Position numbers and translations under genes: made by a program. Shown one piece after another: positions 1 to 7,934 of a stretch of DNA of 64,000 nt. The notes under the pieces were generated by a model. It was given only the letters and a program-made list of their open reading frames with translations. It was not told the origin of the DNA and did not search any database. Position 1 is the stretch's first letter. The number at the start of each line of letters is the position of its first letter. The stretch comes from Allobosea sp. Tri-44 (GTDB taxonomy: Bacteria; Pseudomonadota; Alphaproteobacteria; Rhizobiales; Beijerinckiaceae): NCBI RefSeq assembly GCF_004123845.1, contig NZ_NBDP01000007.1:186001-250000 (forward strand), written 5' to 3'.

Positions 1-72
1 CGGCGCGATCCCAAGCGGAACGCCGCCATCATCGCTCAGGCGAACAGCCTTCAGGCCTTCGTTACCTCCTGA
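1..72 (+). CDS. C-terminal end of an unidentified plus-strand gene (partial)
   Basis: From base 1 an open frame runs to a TGA at 70-72. It encodes 23 residues ending QANSLQAFVTS. Nearly all third codon positions are G or C, like the real genes of this window, which supports coding. It would overlap the convergent hydrolase gene by about 20 bases at their 3' ends. The piece is too short to assign a family. It could also be chance read-through in GC-rich DNA. Confidence 0.35.
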   Translation, partial: RRDPKRNAAIIAQANSLQAFVTS

Positions 73-749
73 GCAGCTTCATCGATCAGCCCTGCCACCT
101 CCCCCGCCCGCGAGGCCAGGGAAGCGTGGCTGGCATCAAGCGCGAGGATGCGCCGCGGCTTCATCCGTTCGGCCATGCGATGCTGGTTGTCGGGATGGAT
201 CATCCGGTCATCGGTGGAGAGCTGGTACCAGCTTGGTTTCTTCTTCCAGGCCGGGGCTGTGATCGTATCGCCGAAGGTGCTCGCCAGCGGCGCCTTCTGC
301 GCGACCGCCATTGCGAGGGCTTCATCGGCGCTCAGATCCTGGCAGAAGCTCTCATGGAACTTGTCGTAGTTGATCCAGAGATAGCCATCGCTGTCGGGAG
401 CGAGATTGGCGATCGCCGCCGGCGGGGTCGCCTGGCTGATGCCGCCGGGGCTCTCGCCGGCATCCGGCGCGAAGGCGGCGATATAGACGAGGCCGACGAC
501 GTTCGGCAGGTCACCGGCTTCGGTGATGACGGCGCCGCCATAGGAGTGGCCGACCAGCAGGACCGGGCCCGCCTGCTGCTTCACCATCTTGCGCGTGCGC
601 TCGGCATCGTCGGCGAGCGAGGTCAGCGGCATCTCGACCGCCCGCAGCTCGGCATGGCCCTTGCGCGCCAGCTCGACGATGACCTTGCTCCAATGAGCGG
701 CACCGCCCCAGAAACCGTGAACCAGAACGATGGTCGGCTTGGCACTCAT
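51..749 (-). CDS. alpha/beta hydrolase
   Basis: A serine hydrolase of the alpha/beta fold, about 232 residues. The start TIVLVHGFWGGAAHW carries the oxyanion-hole HG motif. The nucleophile elbow is GHSYGG (VLLVGHSYGGAVI). A late Asp (DDRMIHP) and a His in DASHASL complete a plausible triad. This resembles the EstC/salicylate-esterase-like group of small cytoplasmic hydrolases, whose substrates are mostly unknown. There is no signal peptide. I chose the second of two adjacent ATGs (749) because an AGGAGG lies five bases upstream. The open frame extends further upstream but has no ribosome site there. The gene stands alone, and its 3' end meets a partial gene at the window edge. Confidence 0.85.
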   Translation of the reverse strand: MSAKPTIVLVHGFWGGAAHWSKVIVELARKGHAELRAVEMPLTSLADDAERTRKMVKQQAGPVLLVGHSYGGAVITEAGDLPNVVGLVYIAAFAPDAGESPGGISQATPPAAIANLAPDSDGYLWINYDKFHESFCQDLSADEALAMAVAQKAPLASTFGDTITAPAWKKKPSWYQLSTDDRMIHPDNQHRMAERMKPRRILALDASHASLASRAGEVAGLIDEAAQEVTKA

Positions 750-854
750 CATGCCCTCCTCTGATCGGCAGCATAGCCGCGCGGGCAGAACGCCCCGCGC
801 CCAGCCAAGCTGGAGCGCCACTATGACAGAGGAAAGGTGGGCCGGACTATCCTG

Positions 855-1796
855 CTAGCGCGACACCAGCACCTGCCGGCACTCGGCCGGCAAAGCGTCG
901 AGCGACATCGGCGGCTTGGGCTTCGGCTTGGGGCCGGGTTTCGGCTTGGGCGGGTTGAAGATCGCCTGATGCTGGCGCTCGATCCAGCCGGAGAGTTCCT
1001 CGCCGCAGCCGTCACCGAAATTGGGCGGCTCCTGGCCGTCGCAGCCCTCGACGCCGGGCGGACAGCTCAGCCTGATGTGGAAATGATAGTTGTGGCCCCA
1101 GATCGGCCGAACCTTGTTCAGCCACGTCCGGTCCGAGCCGGCCTCGCGGCAGAGTGCGACCTTGAGCGCCGGATTGACGAAGATGCGCTCGACCCTGGGC
1201 TCGCTGGCGGCAGCCTTGATCAGGCGGGTATGGGCCGGCGTCCAGTTTTTCGGATCGACGTCGCGCCAGTCGGAGCGGGCCATGTTGGTCGCGGCCATGT
1301 TCTCGCGATCATCGCTGTCGAGCCGCTTCCGTGGCATCGGCGTCAGCCAGACATCGGCGTCGAGCCCAATCTGGTGCGAGGCATGGCCGGTCAGCATCGG
1401 CCCGCCGCGCACCTGCGAGATGTCGCCGACGAGCAAGCCGGACCAGCCGGTGATCTTAGGCACCTCGCGGGCGAAGCGCTCGAGGAAGGAAATCAGCTCG
1501 GGATGGCCCCAGTTGCGATTGCGGGCGAGCCGCATCACCTGCCAGTTCTCGCCGTCGACCGGCAGCGCCGTCGCCCCCGCCAGACAGCCGCGGGCATAGG
1601 AACCGATGGCGCGCGCCCGCAGCGCGGCCGGCGTGGTCTTCTGGCCGAACAGGGCGCGGGCTGCGTCAGGGTAGGCCGCGATATTGGCGGCACGGGTCTT
1701 GGCTTCCGCCTCGGCGGTGGATTGCGCGTGAGCCGGTCCGGCCGAGATCAGCATCGGCAGAAGAATCAGGCAGGCGAAGCGGGATAAGAGCTGCAT
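855..1796 (-). CDS. mepA: penicillin-insensitive murein endopeptidase MepA
   Basis: A zinc metallopeptidase (family M74) that cuts D-Ala-meso-DAP cross-links in peptidoglycan in the periplasm. From the ATG at 1796 the protein has 313 residues with a clear signal peptide (LLSRFACLILLPMLISAGPAHA, cleavage before QS). The zinc site is visible: GHASHQIGLDADVWL gives His141 and Asp148, and WGHNYHFHIRL gives His238/His240, with the same spacing as the E. coli enzyme. Several cysteines in the C-terminal half (CPPGVEGC, GDGC) probably form disulfides. The tail has a Pro-Lys repeat (PKPKPGPKPKPKPP), likely a flexible linker to the wall. The next gene starts divergently at 1935-1941. Family assignment is secure. 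Confidence 0.95.
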   Translation of the reverse strand: MQLLSRFACLILLPMLISAGPAHAQSTAEAEAKTRAANIAAYPDAARALFGQKTTPAALRARAIGSYARGCLAGATALPVDGENWQVMRLARNRNWGHPELISFLERFAREVPKITGWSGLLVGDISQVRGGPMLTGHASHQIGLDADVWLTPMPRKRLDSDDRENMAATNMARSDWRDVDPKNWTPAHTRLIKAAASEPRVERIFVNPALKVALCREAGSDRTWLNKVRPIWGHNYHFHIRLSCPPGVEGCDGQEPPNFGDGCGEELSGWIERQHQAIFNPPKPKPGPKPKPKPPMSLDALPAECRQVLVSR

Positions 1797-1940
1797 GGCG
1801 CAGACTCGCAGGCCACTCGCGGTCAGGTCAAGCACAGCCTGATCAACGAACTGGACAGGCAGAAATTCAGCCGGCAACCTCCGCCGCGCCAGAAAGCAGA
1901 CAGCAAGCCCGGCGCTGGCAAGCGGAGGAGACATTTGACC

Positions 1941-2924
1941 ATGAGCCGTTTCACACTCGATCGCCGCGCGCTGCTCGGCGGGCTAGGCGCCACGCTTGCC
2001 CTGCCCGCAGCCGGTCACGCGCAGGGCGCCTGGCCACAGGGACGCACGCCGAAGCTGGTCGTGCCGTTCACGCCCGGCGGGGCGACCGATATCCTCGGCC
2101 GGCTGGTCGCCGACAAGGTCGGACAGGCGCTCGGCGCGACTTTCGTGGTCGAGAACCGTCCCGGTGCCGGCGGCAATATCGGCGTCGAGGCGGTGGCGCG
2201 GGCCGAGCCGAACGGCGACACGCTATTGATCGTCTCGGTCGGCCTCGTCGCCAATCCAGCGCTCTACGCCAAGGTCAATTACGATCCACTGACCGATTTT
2301 GTGCCGATCACCATGGTGGCGCTGGTGCCCAATCTGCTCGTGATCAGCCCCGCCCTGAAGGTCAAGGACACGGCCGAGCTGATCACCTATGGCAAGGCCA
2401 ATCCGGGCAAGCTGACCTATGCCTCATCCGGCGTCGGCACCTCGATCCACCTCGCCGGCGAACTCTTCCAGAAGCTGACCGGGATCAAGATGGTGCATGT
2501 GCCCTATCGCGGCTCGGCCCAGGCGATGCAGGACCTGATCGGCGGGCGCGTCGACCTGATGTTCGACAACATCACCGCCGCACTGCCCCAGGTTCGTGCC
2601 GGCACGGTGCGCGGCTTCGGCGTCACCACGGCGCAGCGCGCGCCGACCGCCTCCGAATTCGCGCCGATCAACGATCTCGTGCCGGGCTTCGACGTCTCCT
2701 CATGGTTCGCCCTGTTCGCGCCGGCGAAGACGCCGCAGGCGATCATCGACCGGCTGCAGGCCGAGACCAAGGCCGCGATCGCCGACCCGGTCGTGCGCGG
2801 CAAGATGGACCAACTCGCGGCCCAGCCGGTCGGCAACACGCCGACGGAGCTTGCCGCCTTCGTCCGCGTCGAGCAGACGAAATGGGTGGGGCTGATCCGC
2901 GAGGTTGGCATCAAGGCGGAGTGA
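1941..2924 (+). CDS. tripartite tricarboxylate transporter substrate-binding protein (Bug/TctC family)
   Basis: A periplasmic solute-binding protein of the Bug family, which binds carboxylated compounds such as tricarboxylates, aromatic acids or nicotinate. The N terminus DRRALLGGLGATLALPAAGHAQG has an Arg pair before the hydrophobic stretch, so export may be by Tat. The mature part has the typical motifs VPFTPGGATDILGR, VVENRPGAGGNIG and VPYRGSAQAMQDLIGG. No TctA/TctB membrane genes lie nearby, as is usual for the many orphan Bug proteins. ATG 1941 is preceded by GGAGGAG at ten bases. An in-frame TTG at 1935 is closer to that site and is a possible alternative start. The ligand cannot be predicted. 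Confidence 0.9.
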   Translation: MSRFTLDRRALLGGLGATLALPAAGHAQGAWPQGRTPKLVVPFTPGGATDILGRLVADKVGQALGATFVVENRPGAGGNIGVEAVARAEPNGDTLLIVSVGLVANPALYAKVNYDPLTDFVPITMVALVPNLLVISPALKVKDTAELITYGKANPGKLTYASSGVGTSIHLAGELFQKLTGIKMVHVPYRGSAQAMQDLIGGRVDLMFDNITAALPQVRAGTVRGFGVTTAQRAPTASEFAPINDLVPGFDVSSWFALFAPAKTPQAIIDRLQAETKAAIADPVVRGKMDQLAAQPVGNTPTELAAFVRVEQTKWVGLIREVGIKAE

Positions 2925-3012
2925 CCGGGAACTTACCGTTCGCGCCCGACGTTCTTTGGACGCTCGCCCGTCGATAGCGACGAGGCGGCGGACGGAAGAA
3001 GGGGCGCGAGCC

Positions 3013-3186
3013 ATGTCCACACTCCTCATCATCATCCTGCTTATCGTCCTGCTTGGCGGCGGCGGATATTACGGACATCGCAGCTATGGCGGCGCCGGAC
3101 TCGGCGGCGTGATCGGCCTCGTGCTGACGATCGTGATCGTGCTCTGGCTGCTCGGAGCGCTCGGCGGCCCGGTCGTCCGGGTCTGA
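3013..3186 (+). CDS. small two-helix membrane protein (DUF3309-like)
   Basis: A 57-residue protein made of two hydrophobic segments. Residues 3-16 are LLIIILLIVLLGGG, and about 32-48 are VIGLVLTIVIVLWLLG. They are separated by a Gly/Tyr/His-rich turn (GGYYGHRSYGGAG). Length and layout resemble the DUF3309 family of tiny inner-membrane proteins found in many Rhizobiales, whose function is unknown. The ATG is preceded by a purine-rich GGGGCGCGAG stretch. It lies 89 bases downstream of the Bug gene on the same strand and could be co-transcribed. Nothing more specific can be said. Confidence 0.6.
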   Translation: MSTLLIIILLIVLLGGGGYYGHRSYGGAGLGGVIGLVLTIVIVLWLLGALGGPVVRV

Positions 3187-3193
3187 GCGCTTA

Positions 3194-3285
3194 CCGTCAT
3201 TGCGAGCGTCAGCGAAGCAATCCAGAGGGACATAGAACTCTGCCGCCCCTGGATTGCTTCGTCGCTACGCTCCTCGCAATGACGG
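3194..3285. repeat. REP-like imperfect palindrome between convergent genes
   Basis: The left arm starts CCGTCATTGCGAGC and ends AAGCAATCCAG (3194-3225). The right arm starts CTGGATTGCTTCG and ends CGCAATGACGG (3249-3285). The arms are near-complementary apart from a small internal length difference, with a 23-base loop. Palindromes with these end sequences are dispersed in many Rhizobiales genomes. This one sits between the 3' ends of convergent genes, where it may act as a bidirectional terminator or a transcript stabiliser. Confidence 0.8.
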
Positions 3286-3304
3286 CAACACCTGGGCCCT
3301 GCGC

Positions 3305-4249
3305 TCAGGACGCCAGTTTCCAGACCAGCATGGCGGCGGCGAGATCCTCGAGCGCGGTGCCGACCGATTTGAACAGGGTGACGTCGTCGCGCTCGGCGGC
3401 GGCATCGTACTCGCCGCGGCAGAGACCGGCCAGTGTTCCGGAGACCTGTTCCGCCGTGTAGGCGCCGGCCTTGATCGCGACGGCGACATCCCCGCCTTCA
3501 TGCAACGCAGCCTGCGTATCGACGAAGACATGGGCGCGCTGCAGCGCCTCGTCATCGGCCTCGCGCATCGACAGGTTGAAAGCGCCGACCAGGTCGAGAT
3601 GGGCGGTGCGCTTCAGCCAGCGGCCGTGGATCAACGGTTCGCGTGACAGCGTCGCGCAGGAGATGAGATCGGCCTGCCGCGCCTCGGCTTCCAGGTTCTC
3701 GGCGACGCGCGCCTCGATGCCGTCGCGCGCCAGTTCAGCCACCACTTCGGCGGCTGCTTCCGGGCGACGCGCCCAGATCGCGATGTCCTCGAAGGTGCGT
3801 ACGCTGCGATGCGCCTTGACCAGGAACGCCGAGAGGGCACCGGCGCCCACCATCAGCATGCGTCTGGTATCGGGCCGTTCCAGCATGCGCGAGGCGAGCG
3901 CGGATGCTGCCGCGGTCCGCCACAGCGTCAGCCGGGCGCCATCCAATGCGGCAAGCGGCGCACCGGTCGCGCCATCCATCAGCATATAGGTGCCCATCAC
4001 GCTCGGCTGGCTCAGCGCGGCATTGCCTGGGAAGACCGTGACGACCTTGGTGCCAAGAAAGGCCGGGTTCGCCTCCGGCGCCGTCCAGGCCGGCATCAGC
4101 AGAAGCGTCGCCGCCGCATCCGGCCGCTCGATCTCGTGATGGTGGCGCACCGGCGTGACGATATCGCCACGGAAGGCCTCGGCGAGCGCATCGATCAAAG
4201 CGGGGAAGTTGAGCAGGCCGTCGATCTCGGCCGCAGAGAAGAACCGCAT
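3305..4249 (-). CDS. ornithine cyclodeaminase / mu-crystallin family protein
   Basis: An NAD(P)-dependent enzyme of the ornithine-cyclodeaminase superfamily (314 residues). The superfamily includes ornithine cyclodeaminase, alanine dehydrogenases and delta1-pyrroline-2-carboxylate reductases. Visible hallmarks are the substrate-binding region LGTKVVTVFPGN, the Rossmann start MLMVGAGALSAFLVKAH near residue 130, LDLVGAFNLSMREAD, and the C-terminal signature LFKSVGTALEDLAAA. Which reaction it catalyses cannot be read from the sequence. It begins ten bases after the lapA stop on the same strand, so it is probably the last gene of the sppA-ihfB-lapA operon. Confidence 0.85.
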   Translation of the reverse strand: MRFFSAAEIDGLLNFPALIDALAEAFRGDIVTPVRHHHEIERPDAAATLLLMPAWTAPEANPAFLGTKVVTVFPGNAALSQPSVMGTYMLMDGATGAPLAALDGARLTLWRTAAASALASRMLERPDTRRMLMVGAGALSAFLVKAHRSVRTFEDIAIWARRPEAAAEVVAELARDGIEARVAENLEAEARQADLISCATLSREPLIHGRWLKRTAHLDLVGAFNLSMREADDEALQRAHVFVDTQAALHEGGDVAVAIKAGAYTAEQVSGTLAGLCRGEYDAAAERDDVTLFKSVGTALEDLAAAMLVWKLAS

Positions 4250-4259
4250 GGCAGCTGCT

Positions 4260-4595
4260 TCAGATGCGGCTGGTCAGCGCCGGCAGCGCCGAATCCGGCA
4301 CCGCGGCGCGCAGCGACTGCGCCTCACCGCGCAGCTTCTCGGCCTCGCGGCGGTTGACCCTGGCAGCCTTGCGATGCTTGCCCTGCGCCAGCCAGGAGGC
4401 GAAGCCGCCGATCAGGATGCCGATGGCGATGGCAGCGAGGACCACGGCAAACAGCGGCAGATCGAAGGCGAGTGCCGGCGCATCGCGGCTGATCGGATCG
4501 AGCGAAACCCGGACGGGCGCGCGGTTCGCCACCGAGAACAGCACCACGAGAAGTGCGACCGGGACGAGCACCAGCGCCTTGAAGAAAGCCTTCAT
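4260..4595 (-). CDS. lapA: LapA-domain (DUF1049) inner-membrane protein
   Basis: A 111-residue protein with two membrane helices: about 5-23 (FKALVLVPVALLVVLFSV) and 46-70 (DLPLFAVVLAAIAIGILIGGFASWL). A basic, helical tail follows (KHRKAARVNRREAEKLRGEAQ), as in LapA/DUF1049 proteins. In E. coli LapA works with LapB in assembly control of lipopolysaccharide. In Alphaproteobacteria the family member usually sits, as here, right after ihfB. The gap to ihfB is 18 bases and to the following gene 10 bases, which indicates one operon. No LapB is visible. The name is by domain, not by proven role. Confidence 0.85.
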   Translation of the reverse strand: MKAFFKALVLVPVALLVVLFSVANRAPVRVSLDPISRDAPALAFDLPLFAVVLAAIAIGILIGGFASWLAQGKHRKAARVNRREAEKLRGEAQSLRAAVPDSALPALTSRI

Positions 4596-4613
4596 TCCGC
4601 TCCTCCAGCCGGC

Positions 4614-4901
4614 TCAGCCGGCCTTGCCGTTCAGCCGCATGCGCAGCTCCTTGCCAGTCTTGAAGACCGGCACGAACTTCTGATCGACCTTGACGGAGTC
4701 GCCGGTGCGCGGATTGCGACCGACACGGGCGGCACGCTCCTTGGTCGAAAAGGCGCCGAAGCCGCGCAGTTCGACACGATCGCCGCGCGCCAGCGCCTTG
4801 ACGATCTCGTCGAGGATCGAGCCGACAATGTTCTCGATGTCGCGCTGATAGAGGTGAGCGTTGCGCTCGGCGATGCGCTGGACGAGTTCTGATTTTATCA
4901 T
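4614..4901 (-). CDS. ihfB: integration host factor subunit beta
   Basis: A DNA-bending subunit of the IHF heterodimer, 95 residues, the typical length. It begins [14 protein letters not shown] and contains [21 protein letters not shown], the beta-arm region with the conserved RNPRTG and its intercalating proline. It ends with the basic [12 protein letters not shown] helix. It lies 28 bases after sppA and 18 before lapA on the same strand, an arrangement conserved around rpsA in Rhizobiales. IHF acts in replication, recombination and sigma-54 transcription. The partner ihfA is not in this window. Confidence 0.96.
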   Translation of the reverse strand: MIKSELVQRIAERNAHLYQRDIENIVGSILDEIVKALARGDRVELRGFGAFSTKERAARVGRNPRTGDSVKVDQKFVPVFKTGKELRMRLNGKAG

Positions 4902-4929
4902 GGGTCCAATATAACCGCTTGTAACATCG

Positions 4930-5898
4930 TCACTTTTCGACGGCAGGCTGCCAGAGCGCCAAGGGCGCGTCAAGCCGCAGTCCGACCGGGATTTCGGCCG
5001 CGCGCGCAAACAGCGCGGCAGCCGCCTCCAGGCCCGCCGCACGCGCCAGCGCCTCGCCGGCGCTCCACAGGCCGTAGGAGGAGGATTCGCTGCGGCGGCG
5101 CCAGTCACGCACCGGCAGCGACTTGCCGACGCCCTTCTCGCGTTCGAGCCAGGCAATCGCCTCCAACTCGCCACCGATCTCGTCGACGAGCTTGAGCGTA
5201 ACCGCCTGGCGGCCCGAATGGACGCGCCCGTCGGCAACCTTGGCGACTTCGGCCTCGCCGAGCTTGCGGCGCTCGCCGACCAGCCGCTTGAACCAGTCGT
5301 AATTATCCGCGATGACGCGCGCGATCTCGGCGGCGGCTTCAGGCGAAGTCGGCTCGAGGCCGCTTGGAGCAGCCTTCAGAGGGCTCGAGCGGGTGATCTC
5401 GAACTTGACGCCGATCGTGTCGAGCAGCCTGGCGACATTGGGAATCTGGGCGATCACGCCGATCGAGCCGACGGGAGAGGTCTGGCGCGCGACGATGCGC
5501 TCGCTGCCGAGAGCGACGATATAGCCGCCGGACGCAGCCATCCCGTCGACCACCGCGACGACCGGCTTCTTTGCGGCAAGCCGGCGGATCGCCTCGTACA
5601 GCGCTTCCGAGCCGGTCACGGTGCCGCCCGGGCTGTCGATGCTGAGCAGCACCGCGCTGGCGCGGCTGTCCTCCAGCGACTTGATCAGATCGAGCGTGCG
5701 ACGGTCGCCGGAGATGAAGCCGGAAATCGTGACGCGGGCGATGTGCGCCTGCGCGGTGCTGCCCGGCAGGCGCCCGCTCCAGACGAGCGCGCCGGCGACG
5801 GCCAGAACGACGACGCCGGCAAGCGCAAGCAACCGCCAGAGCGAGAGCTTACGCCGCAGGCTGCGGCGATCGGCGAGCAGATCGGCATCGGACGACAT
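4930..5898 (-). CDS. sppA: signal peptide peptidase SppA (short form)
   Basis: An inner-membrane Ser-Lys protease that degrades cleaved signal peptides, 322 residues. A cytoplasmic Arg-rich start is followed by one membrane helix ([18 protein letters not shown]). The catalytic region follows: [16 protein letters not shown]; the nucleophile serine in [14 protein letters not shown]; and the general-base lysine in [10 protein letters not shown], matching the Ser/Lys pair of the short 36K-type enzymes. The start at 5898 gives the expected N terminus and has GGAG upstream. The open frame continues further up, but without family similarity. It is the first gene of the operon with ihfB, lapA and an ocd-family gene. 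A 275-base divergent gap separates it from the cupin gene. Confidence 0.93.
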   Translation of the reverse strand: MSSDADLLADRRSLRRKLSLWRLLALAGVVVLAVAGALVWSGRLPGSTAQAHIARVTISGFISGDRRTLDLIKSLEDSRASAVLLSIDSPGGTVTGSEALYEAIRRLAAKKPVVAVVDGMAASGGYIVALGSERIVARQTSPVGSIGVIAQIPNVARLLDTIGVKFEITRSSPLKAAPSGLEPTSPEAAAEIARVIADNYDWFKRLVGERRKLGEAEVAKVADGRVHSGRQAVTLKLVDEIGGELEAIAWLEREKGVGKSLPVRDWRRRSESSSYGLWSAGEALARAAGLEAAAALFARAAEIPVGLRLDAPLALWQPAVEK

Positions 5899-6173
5899 CA
5901 CGGCGGCTCCGGTTAGAGTCGGATTCGACCCGGGCGCAACGACCCGATCGATCAATCCCTCTCTCATCTTCAGATAGAGACCGCTTTTTCCGATCACCTT
6001 GCGATGCAAGCTGATCGGAGCGGGCTCTAGAGGCCTGTGGTGTAGCTCCGCGGTGCCGGGGCGGCAAGGCGGCAGTTGTCGCGCCGACAGCCGTGGCGGC
6101 GCTGCACGATCGTTCAAGACAGGGCGACGACGAATGCCGAGCATACCGGCACCTTGATCGGAGCCCTGCCGAG

Positions 6174-6548
6174 ATGCCTGAAAACACCTATCGCGCCATC
6201 AATTTCGCCGAGAAGCTCGGCCAGATTCACGAGCGATGGCAGCCGCGCGTTCTGGCGGAACTCAACGACTACCAGATCAAGATCGTCAGGATCGAAGGCG
6301 ACTTCATCTGGCATGACCACCCCGAGACCGATGAAGCCTTCATCGTGCTCGAGGGCTCGTTGCGGATCGACTTCCGCGACGGTTCGGTCACGGTCGGTCC
6401 TGGTGAAATGTTCGTCGTGCCCAAGGGCAAGGAGCACAAGCCCTTCGCCGAAAAGGAGGTCCGCATGCTGCTGATCGAGCCGCGCGGCACACTTAACACC
6501 GGCCATGAGGGCGGCGCGCGAACGGCGCAGAACGATCGCTGGATCTGA
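6174..6548 (+). CDS. cupin-domain protein
   Basis: A small single-domain cupin of 124 residues. Cupin motif 1 is visible as WHDHPETDEAFIVLEGSLRIDF (His, His, Glu metal ligands), and motif 2 as GPGEMFVVPKGKEHKPFAE (final His ligand). It probably binds one divalent metal. Small cupins of this kind, related to the mannose-6-phosphate-isomerase-like group, serve as isomerases, dioxygenases or sugar-binding proteins, so the reaction is open. It is transcribed opposite to its neighbours and ends six bases before the end of the Hsp70-like gene. This gene and the Hsp70 gene interrupt the usual rpsA-sppA order. Confidence 0.8.
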   Translation: MPENTYRAINFAEKLGQIHERWQPRVLAELNDYQIKIVRIEGDFIWHDHPETDEAFIVLEGSLRIDFRDGSVTVGPGEMFVVPKGKEHKPFAEKEVRMLLIEPRGTLNTGHEGGARTAQNDRWI

Positions 6549-6554
6549 GCGGTC

Positions 6555-7844
6555 TCAGGCCGCAGCCAGCGCCTGCTGCCGGTCGAGCGCCAGTAGGGCG
6601 AGCCCGCTCGCGACAGAACGGAAGGCGTCGCCGATATGAATGCGCTCCGGGCTGAAGCGACGGTCGAACAGGGCGCGCACCGCCGGGACATAGGAGGTGC
6701 CGCCAGTCATGAACACCGCTTCGATCCGATCGGCCTCGACCCCGGCGGCGGACAGCGCCTCATCGAGCGCGCCCTCGATCGCCGCGACATCCTCGGCAAT
6801 CCAGCGCTCGAACAGGGTCCGCGTCACCGTGCGGTCGATCCGGACGCCCATCTGGTCGAAGGTGAGCTGCGCCTCCTCCTGCGCGGAAAGCGCGATCTTG
6901 GTCGCCGAGACGGCGCGATAGAGCTCGTAGCCGAGATCATATTCGATCACCGTCATCAGGTCCTCGAGCCTGCCAGGCTCAACCGCGTCGCGGATCAGCG
7001 CCCTGAGCTCGGTCATGGTCTCGCGGCTCTTCATCAGCGAAAGCCGGTGCCATTGCGCGAAGGCGGCGTGGTAATGCGCCGGGATCGGCAGGCGCTTGCC
7101 GAAGGAGAGATAGTCCGAGCCCTTGCCGAGCAGCGGCGAGACCGCATGCTCGATGATGCGGTAGTCGAAGCTGTCGCCGGCGATGCCGACACCGGCATGG
7201 GAGAGCGGAACCGCCTGGAGCCGGCCCGCGCCGCCAGGCTCGAAACGCATCACCGAGAAATCGCTGGTGCCGCCACCGAAATCGGCGACCAGCATGGTCT
7301 GCGGGGTCTTGAGCTCGCGGGCGTACCAGTAGGCGGCGCCGAGCGGCTCATAGGCGAAGTCCACCGTCGGCATGCCGGCCCTGCCATAGGCGGCCGAGAG
7401 ACGCGAGAGCGCCAGCGCCTCGTCAGGCCGATCGCCAGCGAAGACAACCGGGCGGCCGGAGAGGACGGCGCGTTCGCCGAGATCGTCGAGGCCGGCGGAG
7501 AGGTCCTTCAGGAAAACCGCGATCAGATCCTCCAGCCGGAAGAGCTTGCCGAACAGGCGGGTCTCCTGGAAGGCGCGGCTCGACAGATAGGTCTTCAGCG
7601 ATTGCAGGAAGCGATGCTCGGTCGTCATCCCGAGCGCCATGTCGAGCGCGTCCGGGCCGCTGACATGGGTAACGTGGGAATTGGGCGGCCTGCCTTCGCG
7701 CCAGAACATCAGGGCCGAGCGATAGGCGTCGACGGCACCCTGCTTCGTCGCGAAGCTGCGGGTCGTCACCGAACCATCAGGACGTGCGAGCGCGACCACG
7801 CTGTTGGTGGTGCCGAAATCGATCCCGATCGCCGCGTCGTCCAT
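6555..7844 (-). CDS. Hsp70-family ATPase without substrate-binding domain (YegD-like)
   Basis: A 429-residue actin-fold ATPase. It starts IGIDFGTTNSVVALA (phosphate 1 motif). It contains VADFGGGTSDFSVMRFE (phosphate 2) and AVFMTGGTSYVPAVRALF (adenosine motif). It ends shortly after the nucleotide-binding domain (ASGLALLAL), so the beta-sandwich peptide-binding domain and lid of DnaK are absent. This architecture matches the YegD group of Hsp70-like proteins, whose clients are unknown. A terminator for rpsA lies just upstream (7864-7897), so the gene probably has its own promoter in the 90-base gap. A complete dnaK is present at 30850-32772, so this is an additional paralogue. Confidence 0.88.
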   Translation of the reverse strand: MDDAAIGIDFGTTNSVVALARPDGSVTTRSFATKQGAVDAYRSALMFWREGRPPNSHVTHVSGPDALDMALGMTTEHRFLQSLKTYLSSRAFQETRLFGKLFRLEDLIAVFLKDLSAGLDDLGERAVLSGRPVVFAGDRPDEALALSRLSAAYGRAGMPTVDFAYEPLGAAYWYARELKTPQTMLVADFGGGTSDFSVMRFEPGGAGRLQAVPLSHAGVGIAGDSFDYRIIEHAVSPLLGKGSDYLSFGKRLPIPAHYHAAFAQWHRLSLMKSRETMTELRALIRDAVEPGRLEDLMTVIEYDLGYELYRAVSATKIALSAQEEAQLTFDQMGVRIDRTVTRTLFERWIAEDVAAIEGALDEALSAAGVEADRIEAVFMTGGTSYVPAVRALFDRRFSPERIHIGDAFRSVASGLALLALDRQQALAAA

Positions 7845-7863
7845 TGCCGTGCTCCATTTGCCG

Positions 7864-7897
7864 AAACAAAAGCCCGCGCGGATTTCTCCGCGCGGGC
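7864..7897 (-). terminator. Rho-independent terminator of rpsA
   Basis: Read on the minus strand, a 10-bp perfect stem (GCCCGCGCGG / CCGCGCGGGC, loop of six) is followed by TTTTGTTT. It lies 38 bases after the rpsA stop and just before the Hsp70-like gene, so it separates the two transcription units. Confidence 0.85.
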
Positions 7898-7934
7898 CGA
7901 TGGATTGGTCAGGCCGCGAGACGCGGCCCGATGA

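Noticed and set aside
4903..4913. GGTCCAATATA just upstream of ihfB, resembling the pump-promoter motif
   Set aside because: Only 11 of 14 bases match, it is in a core operon with no link to efflux, and it lies between the ribosome site and the previous gene, so it is treated as chance.
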